A stretch of DNA of 64,000 bases, from contig NZ_QWBU01000013.1 in assembly GCF_003432075.1 (NCBI RefSeq), positions 30,121-94,120 on the forward strand. The letters run 5' to 3'. A program made the translations under genes and the position numbers. The stretch is from Shinella sp. WSJ-2 (GTDB lineage: Bacteria; Pseudomonadota; Alphaproteobacteria; Rhizobiales; Rhizobiaceae). This document shows positions 33,905-42,387 of the stretch, one piece after another. Every line of letters starts with the position of its first letter. The first letter of the stretch is position 1. The notes beneath the pieces were generated by a model, which saw only the letters and a program-made list of their open reading frames with translations, had not been told where the DNA came from and did not search any database.

Positions 33905-34162
33905 TCAAGCGGAGACTGTTGCGGCCGGGGGCACTTCGGCCGGCTTAGGGCGATGAATGAGCGGCGCCGCCTTCAACACGAGGCTGTCGAGGCCTTCGCC
34001 ACCGTGATTGTCGACGATGTCGAAGAGCTGGCGGCGCATCCTCGGTTCCCAGAACTTGTTGATATGGGTGGCAACACCGCCGGGCCCTTCGCTGGCCGGC
34101 TGCGAATGGAAGAAGGTGGCGATCTGGTTTGCCATCCGGATGATCTTGTTGCCTTCGGACAT
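33905..34162 (-). CDS. fdsD: formate dehydrogenase delta subunit
   Basis: An 85-residue small subunit of the NAD-dependent molybdenum formate dehydrogenase. IIRMANQIATFFHSQP, GVATHINKFWEPRMRRQLF and HGGEGLDSLV are family-typical. In Rhodobacter FdsD is needed for active enzyme and is thought to help cofactor insertion. It is the last gene of the fds operon, nine bases after fdhD. The C-terminal 15 residues are Ala/Pro-rich. Confidence 0.9.
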   Translation of the reverse strand: MSEGNKIIRMANQIATFFHSQPASEGPGGVATHINKFWEPRMRRQLFDIVDNHGGEGLDSLVLKAAPLIHRPKPAEVPPAATVSA

Positions 34163-34171
34163 GCTCGTCTC

Positions 34172-35005
34172 CTAACCGTTGCCAAGGCGCCGCGCGGCGC
34201 CGGGCACGATGCGTTCCGCACCGGTGAAAATCTCGAAATCCTCGCCGCGCACCAGCGCGATCAGCGTCATGCCGGCTTCTTCCGCCGTTCGGATGGCGAG
34301 CGCTGTCGGTGCCGATATGGCGATAATGAAGGGGCTGCCTGTTATCGCCGTCTTCTGCACCATTTCGACGGAGACGCGGCTTGTGACGACGACCGCGCCG
34401 GCACGACCCGCGTGACCCGTTCGCCTCGCGGCACCGACGAGCTTGTCGAGCGCATTGTGCCGGCCGACATCTTCACGCACCGCGACGAGGCCTCGACCCG
34501 GCACGTAGAAACCCGCGCCATGCACGGCACGCGTCACCATATGCAGCGGCTGCTGGCCGTTGAGAAGCCGTATGGCTTCGACGACCTCGTCCTCGCAAAG
34601 CGTAAGTGAAGACGAACGTACGGAGGGTGTGACGCGCACGGCCTGCTCGATCGATTCGATGCCGCACAGGCCGCAGCCGACAGGACCCGCCATGTGGCGG
34701 CGGCGGGCGGTCAGCGCGTCGTTCTGCGCGTCAGCAAGGCGGATCTGCAGGTCGATGCCCTTGTCCTCGGCTAAAACCTCGATGGCCTCGATCTCGGCGA
34801 GATCGGTGATGATCCCCTCCGTGAGGCTGAAGCCTGTGGCGAAATCCTCGAGATCGGCGGGTGTCGCCATCATCACGGCATGGGTCGAGCCGGCATAGGA
34901 GAAGGCAACGGGGGTTTCCTCCGGAACGAAGCGTTCGCCGTCGGCGAGCCGCCCGTTGCGGCGGGCCGTCTCGGTGACTTTGCTGTGGGTCGGGAAATCC
35001 AGCAC
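34172..35005 (-). CDS. fdhD: formate dehydrogenase accessory sulfurtransferase FdhD (FdsC)
   Basis: A 277-residue accessory protein that transfers sulfur from a cysteine desulfurase to the molybdenum cofactor of formate dehydrogenase. The family Cys pair is in GCGLCGIESIEQA (about residues 112-124), and VREDVGRHNALDKLVG and SRVSVEMVQKTAITGSPF are the other hallmarks. It lies eight bases after fdsA, so it is co-transcribed with its client. No membrane or signal segment. Confidence 0.94.
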   Translation of the reverse strand: MLDFPTHSKVTETARRNGRLADGERFVPEETPVAFSYAGSTHAVMMATPADLEDFATGFSLTEGIITDLAEIEAIEVLAEDKGIDLQIRLADAQNDALTARRRHMAGPVGCGLCGIESIEQAVRVTPSVRSSSLTLCEDEVVEAIRLLNGQQPLHMVTRAVHGAGFYVPGRGLVAVREDVGRHNALDKLVGAARRTGHAGRAGAVVVTSRVSVEMVQKTAITGSPFIIAISAPTALAIRTAEEAGMTLIALVRGEDFEIFTGAERIVPGAARRLGNG

Positions 35006-35013
35006 GCGCGTTC

Positions 35014-37893
35014 CTATTCCGCTGCCTCCAGCTTGCCTTTGATGCGGCGGGACTGACGCGACAGTTCGTCATATTCGACCTGCCAGTCGGACGGACCGTT
35101 CGACGGCGAGATCTGCACCGCCGTCACCTTATACTCCGGACAATTGGTCGCCCAGTCGGAGAAATCGGTGGTGATGACATTGGCCTGCGTCATCGGGTGG
35201 TGGAAGGTGGTATAGACGACACCGGGCGAGACGCGGTCGGTGACGAGCGCACGCAGCGTCGTCTCGCCGGCGCGGCTCGCCAGCCGTACCCAGTCGCCAT
35301 CGCGGATGCCGCGGTTTTCCGCATCGTGCGGATGCATTTCGAGCCGGTCTTCCTCGTGCCAGAGCACGTTGTCGGTGCGCCGCGTCTGGGCGCCGACATT
35401 GTACTGGCTCAGGATACGGCCGGTGGTGAGCAGCAGCGGGAAGCGTGGGCCGGTCTTTTCGTCGGTCGCGACATATTCCGTGCGGATGAACTTCCCCCTG
35501 CCGCGCACGAAGCCGTCCGTATGCATGATCGGCGAGCCGAGCGGATGTTTCTCGTTGCAGGGCCACTGCACGGAGCCCACCTTGTCGAGGTAGTCGTAGG
35601 AGACCAGCGCGAAGCTCGGCGTCGTCGCTGCGATCTCGTCCATGATCTCGGCAGGGTGGCTGTAGTTCCAGCCCAGCCCCATGGCCTGGGCAAGGTTCTG
35701 AGTCACCTCCCAGTCGGCATAGCCGTTCTTCGGCGTCATGACGCGGCGCACGCGGTTGATGCGGCGCTCGGCATTGGTGAAGGTGCCGTCCTTTTCCAGG
35801 AAGGTCGAGCCCGGCAGGAAGACATGGGCGTAGTTGGCGGTTTCGTTCAAGAACAGGTCCTGCACCACGACGCATTCCATCGCGGCAAGGCCGGCGGAGA
35901 CGTGTTTGGTATCGGGATCGGACTGGAGGATGTCCTCGCCCTGGATATAGATGCCCTTGAACGTACCCTCGACGGCGGCGTCCAGCATGTTGGGGATGCG
36001 CAGGCCCGGCTCGTCGTTGAGCGTCACGCCCCAGAGCTTCTCGAAGATCTCGCGCGTCGAATCGTCCGAGATGTGGCGGTAGCCCGGCAGTTCGTGCGGG
36101 AAGGAGCCCATATCACACGAGCCCTGCACGTTGTTCTGGCCGCGCAGCGGGTTCACGCCCACACCCTCGCGGCCGATATTGCCGGTCGCCATGGCGAGGT
36201 TGGCGATAGCCATGACGGTCGTCGAGCCCTGGCTGTGCTCCGTGACGCCGAGGCCGTAGTAGATCGAGCCGTTGCCGCCGGTGGCGAAGAGGCGGGCGGC
36301 GGCGCGCAGCATTTCGGCCGGTACGCCGGTCAGCGCTTCGGTTTCCTCGGGGCTGTGGCGCGGCTCGGCGACGAAGGCGGCCCAGTCCTCGAATTCCGAC
36401 CAGTCGCAGCGCTCGCGGATGAATTTCTCGTCGTAGAGGCCTTCCGTAACGATGACATGGGCAAGGGCCGTGACGACAGCGACATTGGTGCCGGGACGCA
36501 GCGGCAGGTGATAGGACGCCTGGACATGCGGCGAGGAGACGAGGTCGATGCGGCGCGGATCGATGACGATCAGCTTGGCGCCCTGACGCAGGCGCTTCTT
36601 AAGGCGCGAGGCGAAGACCGGATGGCCGTCCGTCGGGTTCGCGCCGATGACGATGACCACGTCGGTGTGCTCGACAGAATCGAAATTCTGCGTGCCGGCC
36701 GAGGTGCCGAAGGTCTGGCCGAGACCGTAGCCCGTCGGCGAATGACAGACGCGGGCGCAGGTATCGACGTTATTGTTGCCGAAGCCGGCGCGGATCAGTT
36801 TCTGCACGAGGTAGGTCTCCTCGTTCGTGCAGCGCGACGAGGTGATGCCGCCGATGGAGTCACGGCCGTATTGGTACTGGATGCGGCGGAATTCGGCAGC
36901 CGTATGGGCATAGGCCTCCTCCCAGGTCACTTCGCGCCAGGGGTCGGTGATCTTCTCGCGGATCATCGGATTGAGGATGCGGTCACGGTGGGTCGAGTAG
37001 CCATAGGCGAAACGGCCTTTGACGCAGGAGTGGCCACGATTGGCCTGACCATCCTTCCACGGCACCATGCGCACCAGTTCCTCGCCGCGCATTTCCGCCT
37101 TGAACGAGCAGCCGACGCCGCAATAGGCGCAAGTGGTAACGACCGAATGCTCCGGCTGGCCGATCTCGATGACCGACTTCTCCGTCAGCGTCGCCGTCGG
37201 GCAGGCCTGCACGCAGGCGCCGCAGGAGACGCATTCGGATTCGAGGAAATGTTCGTGCATGCCGGGCGAGACGCGGCTGTCGAAGCCACGGCCCTCGATC
37301 GTCAGCGCGAAGGTGCCCTGCACTTCTTCGCAGGCGCGCACGCAGCGCGAACAGACGATGCATTTCGACGGGTCATAGGTGAAGTAGGGGTTCGATTCGT
37401 CCTTCGGCATCCAGCGGGCATTGGTCTCGCCGTTGCTGCGCGCCTTGACGTGGTTGTCGCCCTCGTAGCCGTAGCGTACGTCGCGCAGACCGACGGCACC
37501 CGCCATGTCCTGCAATTCGCAGTCGCCGTTCGCCGCGCAGGTCAGACAGTCGAGCGGGTGGTCGGAAATGTAGAGCTCCATCACGCCCTTGCGGATGCTC
37601 TTCAGCCGGCTCGTCTGGGTATGGACGACGAGGCCGGGGGCGACAGGTGTGGTGCAGGAGGCGGGCGTGCCGTTGCGACCTTCGATCTCGACGAGACAGA
37701 GGCGGCAGGAGCCGAAGGCATCGACCATGTCGGTGGCGCAGAGCTTCGGCACCTTAATGCCGGCCTCCATGGAGGCGCGCATGATGGAGGTGCCCTCGGG
37801 AACGGTGATCTCGTTCCCGTCGATGGTGAGCGTCACCATCTTTTCCGAGCGGGCGGCGGGCGTGCCGAAGTCGATTTCAGGAACGAGGGACAT
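35014..37893 (-). CDS. fdsA: NAD-dependent formate dehydrogenase alpha subunit (molybdenum, Fe-S)
   Basis: The 959-residue catalytic subunit oxidises formate to CO2. From the N-terminus: a [2Fe-2S] ferredoxin-like domain (FGSCRLCLVEIEG), a His-ligated cluster region (HPLDCLTCAANGDCELQ), two [4Fe-4S] ferredoxin sites (CIVCSRCVRACEEVQG and CVSCGACVQACPTATL), a further CAYCGVGC cluster at the start of the molybdopterin domain, and the active-site Cys in CARVCHSPTGYGLG (about residue 383) that ligates Mo. The C-terminal molydopterin-binding domain follows from about 840. The start has GGAGG six bases upstream. The upstream DUF4287 gene ends 54 bases away. Confidence 0.96.
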   Translation of the reverse strand: MSLVPEIDFGTPAARSEKMVTLTIDGNEITVPEGTSIMRASMEAGIKVPKLCATDMVDAFGSCRLCLVEIEGRNGTPASCTTPVAPGLVVHTQTSRLKSIRKGVMELYISDHPLDCLTCAANGDCELQDMAGAVGLRDVRYGYEGDNHVKARSNGETNARWMPKDESNPYFTYDPSKCIVCSRCVRACEEVQGTFALTIEGRGFDSRVSPGMHEHFLESECVSCGACVQACPTATLTEKSVIEIGQPEHSVVTTCAYCGVGCSFKAEMRGEELVRMVPWKDGQANRGHSCVKGRFAYGYSTHRDRILNPMIREKITDPWREVTWEEAYAHTAAEFRRIQYQYGRDSIGGITSSRCTNEETYLVQKLIRAGFGNNNVDTCARVCHSPTGYGLGQTFGTSAGTQNFDSVEHTDVVIVIGANPTDGHPVFASRLKKRLRQGAKLIVIDPRRIDLVSSPHVQASYHLPLRPGTNVAVVTALAHVIVTEGLYDEKFIRERCDWSEFEDWAAFVAEPRHSPEETEALTGVPAEMLRAAARLFATGGNGSIYYGLGVTEHSQGSTTVMAIANLAMATGNIGREGVGVNPLRGQNNVQGSCDMGSFPHELPGYRHISDDSTREIFEKLWGVTLNDEPGLRIPNMLDAAVEGTFKGIYIQGEDILQSDPDTKHVSAGLAAMECVVVQDLFLNETANYAHVFLPGSTFLEKDGTFTNAERRINRVRRVMTPKNGYADWEVTQNLAQAMGLGWNYSHPAEIMDEIAATTPSFALVSYDYLDKVGSVQWPCNEKHPLGSPIMHTDGFVRGRGKFIRTEYVATDEKTGPRFPLLLTTGRILSQYNVGAQTRRTDNVLWHEEDRLEMHPHDAENRGIRDGDWVRLASRAGETTLRALVTDRVSPGVVYTTFHHPMTQANVITTDFSDWATNCPEYKVTAVQISPSNGPSDWQVEYDELSRQSRRIKGKLEAAE

Positions 37894-37947
37894 GGGAACC
37901 TCCGGATCGTCTCGCGCCGCGTTTCAGCGGCGACTTGGGTTCAATTC

Positions 37948-38163
37948 TTACGATTTCGTCTCGGCGAGCGTCGCCGCGACGAGGGCATTGGCGTGGCCAT
38001 GGCCGAGGCCGTGCGTTTCCTTGAGGAAGGCGACGATCTGCATATGCGCCTTGCCATCCTGCGCGCGAACGATGGCTTTCCAATGCTCGATCGGCTGGCC
38101 GTATTTCTTCTCGATGGAGGGGAAATAGGAGGCCGGGCCTTTGACCTTTTCCGTCTCGCTCAT
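37948..38163 (-). CDS. DUF4287-family small protein inside the fds operon
   Basis: A 71-residue protein whose ATG overlaps the fdsB stop (ATGA, 38160-38163), so it is translated with fdsB. The pattern ASYFPSIEKKYGQPIEHW, AHMQIVAFLKETHGLGHGHANALVA is characteristic of DUF4287: a helical domain with a conserved HGLGHGHANA His-rich loop. No catalytic motif is known. Its position between two structural FDH subunit genes suggests an accessory or assembly role. I do not know of it as a described FDH subunit. It could also be a passenger regulatory protein. Confidence 0.85.
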   Translation of the reverse strand: MSETEKVKGPASYFPSIEKKYGQPIEHWKAIVRAQDGKAHMQIVAFLKETHGLGHGHANALVAATLAETKS

Positions 38164-39716
38164 TCCGCAGCCTCCACCATCGGCGCCGGAGAGAAATCTT
38201 CCGGGAAGTGAGTCATGGCGCTCATGACCGGGTAGGGCGTGAAGCCGCCGAGCGCGCAGAGCGAGCCGAACTTCATGGTGTTGCAGAGATCGGCGAGCAG
38301 CTCGCGGTTCTTCTCCGGCTCGATACCCTGGGCAATCTTGTCGGCGGTCTCGACGCCACGCGTCGAGCCGATGCGACAGGGCGTGCACTTGCCGCAGCTT
38401 TCGACGGCGCAGAATTCCATTGCGAAGCGCGCCTGCTTGAGCATGTCGACCGTGTCGTCGAAGACGGTGATGCCGGCATGGCCGATCAGGCCGTCCTTCG
38501 CCGCGAAGGCCTCATAGTCGAAGGGCGTGTCGAACAGCGCGCGCGGGAAATAGGCGCCGAGCGGGCCGCCGACCTGCACGGCGCGGACTGGACGGCCGGA
38601 GGCCGTGCCGCCGCCGATCTCATTGACGATCTCGCCGAGCGTCAGGCCGAAAGCGGTCTCATAGAGGCCGCCCTGTTTGACATTACCGGCGATCTGGATC
38701 GGGATCGTGCCGCGCGAGCGGCCCATGCCGAAGTCCCGGTAATAGGCGGCACCCTTGTCCATGATGATGGGCACGGAGGCGAGCGAGATGACGTTGTTGA
38801 CGACCGTCGGGCGGCCGAGAAAACCCTGAAGTGCCGGCAGCGGCGGCTTGGCGCGTACGATGCCGCGCTTGCCTTCCAGGCTGTTGAGGAGAGCCGTCTC
38901 CTCGCCGCAGACATAGGCGCCTGCGCCGACGCGGATTTCCATGTCGAAGGCTTTGCCCGAGCCCAGTACCGAGGGGCCGAGCACGCCGGCGGCGCGGGCG
39001 ACGGCGACGGCCTCGTTCATCACGGCGATGGCGTGCGGATATTCCGAGCGGGTATAGACATAGCCCTTGGTGGCACCGGTCGCGAGGCCGGCAATCGCCA
39101 TGCCCTCGATCAGCACGAAGGGATCGCCTTCCATGATCATGCGGTCGGCGAAGGTGCCGCTGTCGCCCTCGTCGGCATTGCAGACGATGTATTTCTGCGC
39201 GCCGGGTGCATCGTGCACGGTCTTCCACTTGATGCCGGTCGGGAAGCCTGCGCCCCCGCGGCCGCGCAGCCCGCTGTCGGTGACCTCCTTCACCACGTCG
39301 AGCGGGGCCATGGCGATCGCCTTTTCCAGGCCCTTCAGGCCGCCATGCGCCTTGTAGTCTTCCAGCGATACGGGATCGATCACGCCGCAGCGGGCGAAGG
39401 TGAGGCGGGTCTGGTTTTTCAGGAACGGAATCTCTTCCGTCCCGCCAAGACAGAGCGGGTGAGCCTTGCCCTCAAGCAGGCCGGCATCGATGAGGCCCGC
39501 GACATCGGACGGTTTCACCGGGCCATAGGCGATGCGGCCCTCGGCGGTCTCGACCTCGACCAGCGGCTCCAGCCAGTGCATGCCGCGCGAGCCGTTGCGC
39601 ACGATGACGATGTCGAGCTTGCGGGAATGCGCTTCTGCCGAGAGCGCCTTGGCGACGCGGTCGGCGCCAAGGGCGAGGGCTGCGGCATCACGGGGAACGT
39701 AGAGGCGAACGGTCAT
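38160..39716 (-). CDS. fdsB: NAD-dependent formate dehydrogenase beta subunit (FMN, NAD-binding)
   Basis: A 518-residue NuoF-like diaphorase subunit that passes electrons from the Fe-S chain to NAD+. An N-terminal thioredoxin-like part (about 1-110) precedes the NuoF core: the NAD/FMN signature GLRGRGGAGFPTGIKW, the YIVCNADEGDSGTFADRMI motif, GAGAYVCGEETALLNSLEGKRG split over the FMN site, and the C-terminal cluster CAVESCGKCTPCRIGSTRG. ATGA overlaps join it to fdsG upstream and the DUF4287 gene downstream. Cytosolic. Confidence 0.95.
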   Translation of the reverse strand: MTVRLYVPRDAAALALGADRVAKALSAEAHSRKLDIVIVRNGSRGMHWLEPLVEVETAEGRIAYGPVKPSDVAGLIDAGLLEGKAHPLCLGGTEEIPFLKNQTRLTFARCGVIDPVSLEDYKAHGGLKGLEKAIAMAPLDVVKEVTDSGLRGRGGAGFPTGIKWKTVHDAPGAQKYIVCNADEGDSGTFADRMIMEGDPFVLIEGMAIAGLATGATKGYVYTRSEYPHAIAVMNEAVAVARAAGVLGPSVLGSGKAFDMEIRVGAGAYVCGEETALLNSLEGKRGIVRAKPPLPALQGFLGRPTVVNNVISLASVPIIMDKGAAYYRDFGMGRSRGTIPIQIAGNVKQGGLYETAFGLTLGEIVNEIGGGTASGRPVRAVQVGGPLGAYFPRALFDTPFDYEAFAAKDGLIGHAGITVFDDTVDMLKQARFAMEFCAVESCGKCTPCRIGSTRGVETADKIAQGIEPEKNRELLADLCNTMKFGSLCALGGFTPYPVMSAMTHFPEDFSPAPMVEAAE

Positions 39717-40192
39717 GAGCGGGCCTCCGCAATGAGGTCTTTCGCAAGGTCGGCGTCGATGCGTCCATGCACCTCGCCGTCGAACATCGCGGCGGGTGCG
39801 CAGGAACAGAGCCCGAGACAGTAGATGGGCTCGAGCGTCACGGCACCATCCAGCGTGGTCTGGTGGAAATCGATGCCGAGCAGCGCCTTGATGCTCTCGG
39901 CGACCGCGTCCCCGCCCATCGACTGACAGGCCTCGGCGCGACAGAGTTTCAGCACGTGGCGGCCGGTCGGGTGGTCGCGGAAATCGTGATAGAAGGTGAC
40001 GACGCCGTGCACCTCGGCGCGTGACAGGTTCAGTTCGCGCGCGATGACCGGCAGGCTTTCCTGTGGCACATAGCCGAACTCGGCCTGGATTTCATGCAGA
40101 ATGGGAAGAAGCGGCCCTTCGAGCCCCTTCAGTTCGCTGACGATTGCCAGCGTTCTGGCGCCGACATCGCTGCCGGTAACGTGCACATTCAT
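39713..40192 (-). CDS. fdsG: NAD-dependent formate dehydrogenase gamma subunit ([2Fe-2S])
   Basis: A 159-residue NuoE-like subunit holding one [2Fe-2S] cluster ligated by Cys in LCRAEACQSMGG and CLGLCSCAPAAM. ILHEIQAEFGYVPQESLPVIA and AEVHGVVTFYHDFR are the usual NuoE helical part. Start 40192 is preferred: GGAGG lies eight bases upstream, and the longer reading to 40225 is non-family. It is the first gene of the fds operon (order G-B-DUF4287-A-C-D). Its stop overlaps the fdsB ATG. Confidence 0.94.
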   Translation of the reverse strand: MNVHVTGSDVGARTLAIVSELKGLEGPLLPILHEIQAEFGYVPQESLPVIARELNLSRAEVHGVVTFYHDFRDHPTGRHVLKLCRAEACQSMGGDAVAESIKALLGIDFHQTTLDGAVTLEPIYCLGLCSCAPAAMFDGEVHGRIDADLAKDLIAEARS

Positions 40193-40358
40193 GGCCAGGC
40201 CTCCCAACCGACACGAATGAACCACGGGCAGAATAAGGGTTCCGTCGCGCCGATGCTATTGAAATTCTTCGGCGAAGACCGGAACCCTGTCGATCCCCGC
40301 GGACAATCCCGATAGCTTCTCAGCCGGGAGGCGGCGGGTCAATAAAGGAAAGCCGTTG

Positions 40359-40381
40359 ACTGATAGGAAATTCCTATCAGT
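40359..40381. promoter_or_regulatory. 23-base palindrome at the LysR 3' end, upstream of fdsG
   Basis: Arms ACTGATAGGAA and TTCCTATCAGT are exact complements around a central A. Within it, ATAG-N7-CTAT has the spacing of LysR-type operators (T-N11-A class). It covers the LysR stop codon and lies about 170 bases before the fdsG start. A GATAG half-site recurs at 40311-40315. Best read as the recognition site of the adjacent LysR protein for fds control. Confidence 0.6.
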
Positions 40382-41270
40382 TCATTCCCTTCTCGGCCAG
40401 CACGCGCGCTTCGTGCAGCAGGGCGGAGACGAGCGGCGTGAAGGGCTCGCGATGGGTGGCGACGAGGCCGACCGTGTGGTGCGGTTCGGGATCGGTCAGC
40501 GAAACTATACTAATCTCCTCAGGAAATCCAAAGGATTTTGCGACATTGCGCGGCATGATACTCGACCAGCGTCCGGTGCGGACATGGGAGAACAGCACGA
40601 TCATCGAATTGGCTTCGAGCGATGGCTCGACGGTGACACCGGCCTCAGCGAAGTGGCGGTTGATGATGCGGCGGTTCTGCATGTCGGCGGTCAATAGGCA
40701 AAGCCTAACGCTGCCGGCCTCCTGCCAGGTCACGGTTTCGCGATCCGAGAAGGTGTTGCCCTTAGCGGTGATCAGGCAATAATGCTCGTGCAGCAGCGGC
40801 ACGCTGGTGACGCGGCCGAGCGGTTCGTTTTCGAGATAGGTCAGGCCGGCATCGATCTCGAGGTTTTCGAGCAGGCCGAGGATTTTGATCGAGGTCGTCG
40901 AGACGATCGAGAAGGTGACGTCGGGGTGCTTTTCCTGGAAGGGCGCGGTGATGCGCGGCACCATGGCGAGCGTCGTCGGGATGGCGGCGAGGCGGATATG
41001 GCCGGACAGGCCTTTTCGCGCCGCCCGCATTTCTTCGCGCATGGTGCGGGTGTCGCCGACGATGCGGCGCGCCCATTCCAGCACGCGCTGGCCTTCCGGC
41101 GTCAGGCCCTGGAAGCGCGAGCCGCGCACGACGAGCATCACGCCGAGCTGGTCTTCCAGCTGGCGGATCGCCGCCGACAGCGTCGGCTGCGAAATGCCGA
41201 GCTCCTCCGCCGCACGGGCAAAATGCCGCTCGCGGGCGAGCGCGATGAAATATTCGAGCTTGTCTATCAT
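40377..41270 (-). CDS. LysR-family regulator, candidate controller of formate dehydrogenase
   Basis: A 297-residue LysR-type activator with the N-terminal winged helix-turn-helix (ALARERHFARAAEELGISQPTLSAAIRQLEDQLG, about residues 9-42) and the two-lobe effector domain from about 90. It lies between the fds operon (same strand, downstream) and a divergent AcuI-like gene. The palindrome at its 3' end suggests control of fds. Divergence from acuI suggests it may also or instead control that gene. Formate-dehydrogenase LysR regulators (FdsR) are known in other proteobacteria, which makes the first option attractive. Confidence 0.88.
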   Translation of the reverse strand: MIDKLEYFIALARERHFARAAEELGISQPTLSAAIRQLEDQLGVMLVVRGSRFQGLTPEGQRVLEWARRIVGDTRTMREEMRAARKGLSGHIRLAAIPTTLAMVPRITAPFQEKHPDVTFSIVSTTSIKILGLLENLEIDAGLTYLENEPLGRVTSVPLLHEHYCLITAKGNTFSDRETVTWQEAGSVRLCLLTADMQNRRIINRHFAEAGVTVEPSLEANSMIVLFSHVRTGRWSSIMPRNVAKSFGFPEEISIVSLTDPEPHHTVGLVATHREPFTPLVSALLHEARVLAEKGMN

Positions 41271-41373
41271 GTCAGAAGCGCGCCTCCGCCCTCTTGATAC
41301 AAAAGAACAGTGGCGGCACCAATGGGCTCCGCCCTATATCTGGTGCAACGCAGCGAAAACGAGGAGGACGAGG

Positions 41374-42369
41374 ATGACGTTTCAGGCACTCTTGGTAGAG
41401 AAGGCCGCCGATGGCGCGGTGACGGCATCGATCCAGACGCTCGACGACGCGCGGCTTCCCGATGGCGATGTCACCGTCGCGGTGGAATATTCGACGCTGA
41501 ACTACAAGGACGGGCTGTGCATCAACGGCAAGGGCGGTCTGGTGCGGGCCTTCCCGCATGTACCGGGCGTCGATTTCGCCGGCACGGTGGAGGCCTCCGA
41601 CGACCCGCGCTACCGGCCGGGCGACCGGGTGGTGTTGACCGGCTGGCGTGTCGGCGAGGTCTGGTGGGGCGGTTATGCGACCCGCGCCAAAGTGAAGGCC
41701 GATTGGCTGGTGCCGCTGCCGGAGGAACTGTCGACCCGGCAGGCCATGGCGATCGGCACGGCGGGGCTCACCTCGATGATGTCCGTCATCGCGCTGGAAA
41801 AGGCCGGGCTGTCGCCGTTGAAGGGCGAGGTTCTGGTGACGGGAGCGGCTGGCGGCGTCGGCTCGGTGGCCGTGGCGCTTCTGGCGCGGCTCGGTTACTC
41901 GGTCGCGGCCGTCACGGGGCGGCCGGAGACGGCGGATTATCTCAAGGAACTGGGCGCGGAAACCATCATCGACCGTGCTGACCTAGCCGAACCGAACAGC
42001 AAGCCGCTCGAATCCGAGCGCTGGGCGGGGGCGGTAGATGCCGTCGGCGGCGAGATGCTGGCGCGGGTGCTCAAACAGATGAAATATGATGGCGCGGTCG
42101 CCTCTGTTGGGCTTGCGGCGGGTGCCGTCGTGCCGTCCTTCACGGTCATTCCGTTCCTGCTGCGCGGCGTCAGCCTGCTTGGCATCGATTCGGTCAACCG
42201 CCCCTACGATCAGCGCGTGGATGCCTGGAACCGCATTGCCGCCGACTTGCCGATGGACAAGCTGGAGGCCATGGTCGTCGAACACCGGCTGTCCGATCTG
42301 CCTGACCTTGCCAACCAGATCCTGGAGGGCAAGGTGAAGGGACGCGTGGTCGTCGACGTGAACGCCTGA
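41374..42369 (+). CDS. AcuI-like acrylyl-CoA reductase / MDR-family oxidoreductase
   Basis: A 331-residue NADPH-dependent medium-chain reductase of the YhdH/AcuI group. STLNYKDGLCINGKGGLVRAFPHVPGVDFAGTVE split across the catalytic domain and VLVTGAAGGVGSVAVALLARLGYSVAAVTGR (nucleotide site, about residues 148-178) are typical, as is the substrate loop IDSVNRPY. AcuI reduces acryloyl-CoA to propionyl-CoA, so it handles toxic acrylate. Other YhdH-like enzymes act on quinones. ATG 41374 has GAGGAGGACGAGG upstream. A reading from 40885 runs antisense across the LysR gene and is rejected. Divergent from LysR by 103 bases. Confidence 0.87.
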   Translation: MTFQALLVEKAADGAVTASIQTLDDARLPDGDVTVAVEYSTLNYKDGLCINGKGGLVRAFPHVPGVDFAGTVEASDDPRYRPGDRVVLTGWRVGEVWWGGYATRAKVKADWLVPLPEELSTRQAMAIGTAGLTSMMSVIALEKAGLSPLKGEVLVTGAAGGVGSVAVALLARLGYSVAAVTGRPETADYLKELGAETIIDRADLAEPNSKPLESERWAGAVDAVGGEMLARVLKQMKYDGAVASVGLAAGAVVPSFTVIPFLLRGVSLLGIDSVNRPYDQRVDAWNRIAADLPMDKLEAMVVEHRLSDLPDLANQILEGKVKGRVVVDVNA

Positions 42370-42387
42370 TGGATCTGGCGGCGGCAG

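Noticed and set aside
35197..38211. A 1004-codon open frame antisense to fdsA.
   Set aside because: It lies exactly over a certain gene, has no family motif, and long antisense frames are usual in GC-rich DNA with strong third-position bias.
40359..40381. The 23-base palindrome as a terminator of the LysR gene.
   Set aside because: There is almost no loop (one central base) and no T-run on the minus strand, so it is a DNA operator rather than an RNA hairpin.
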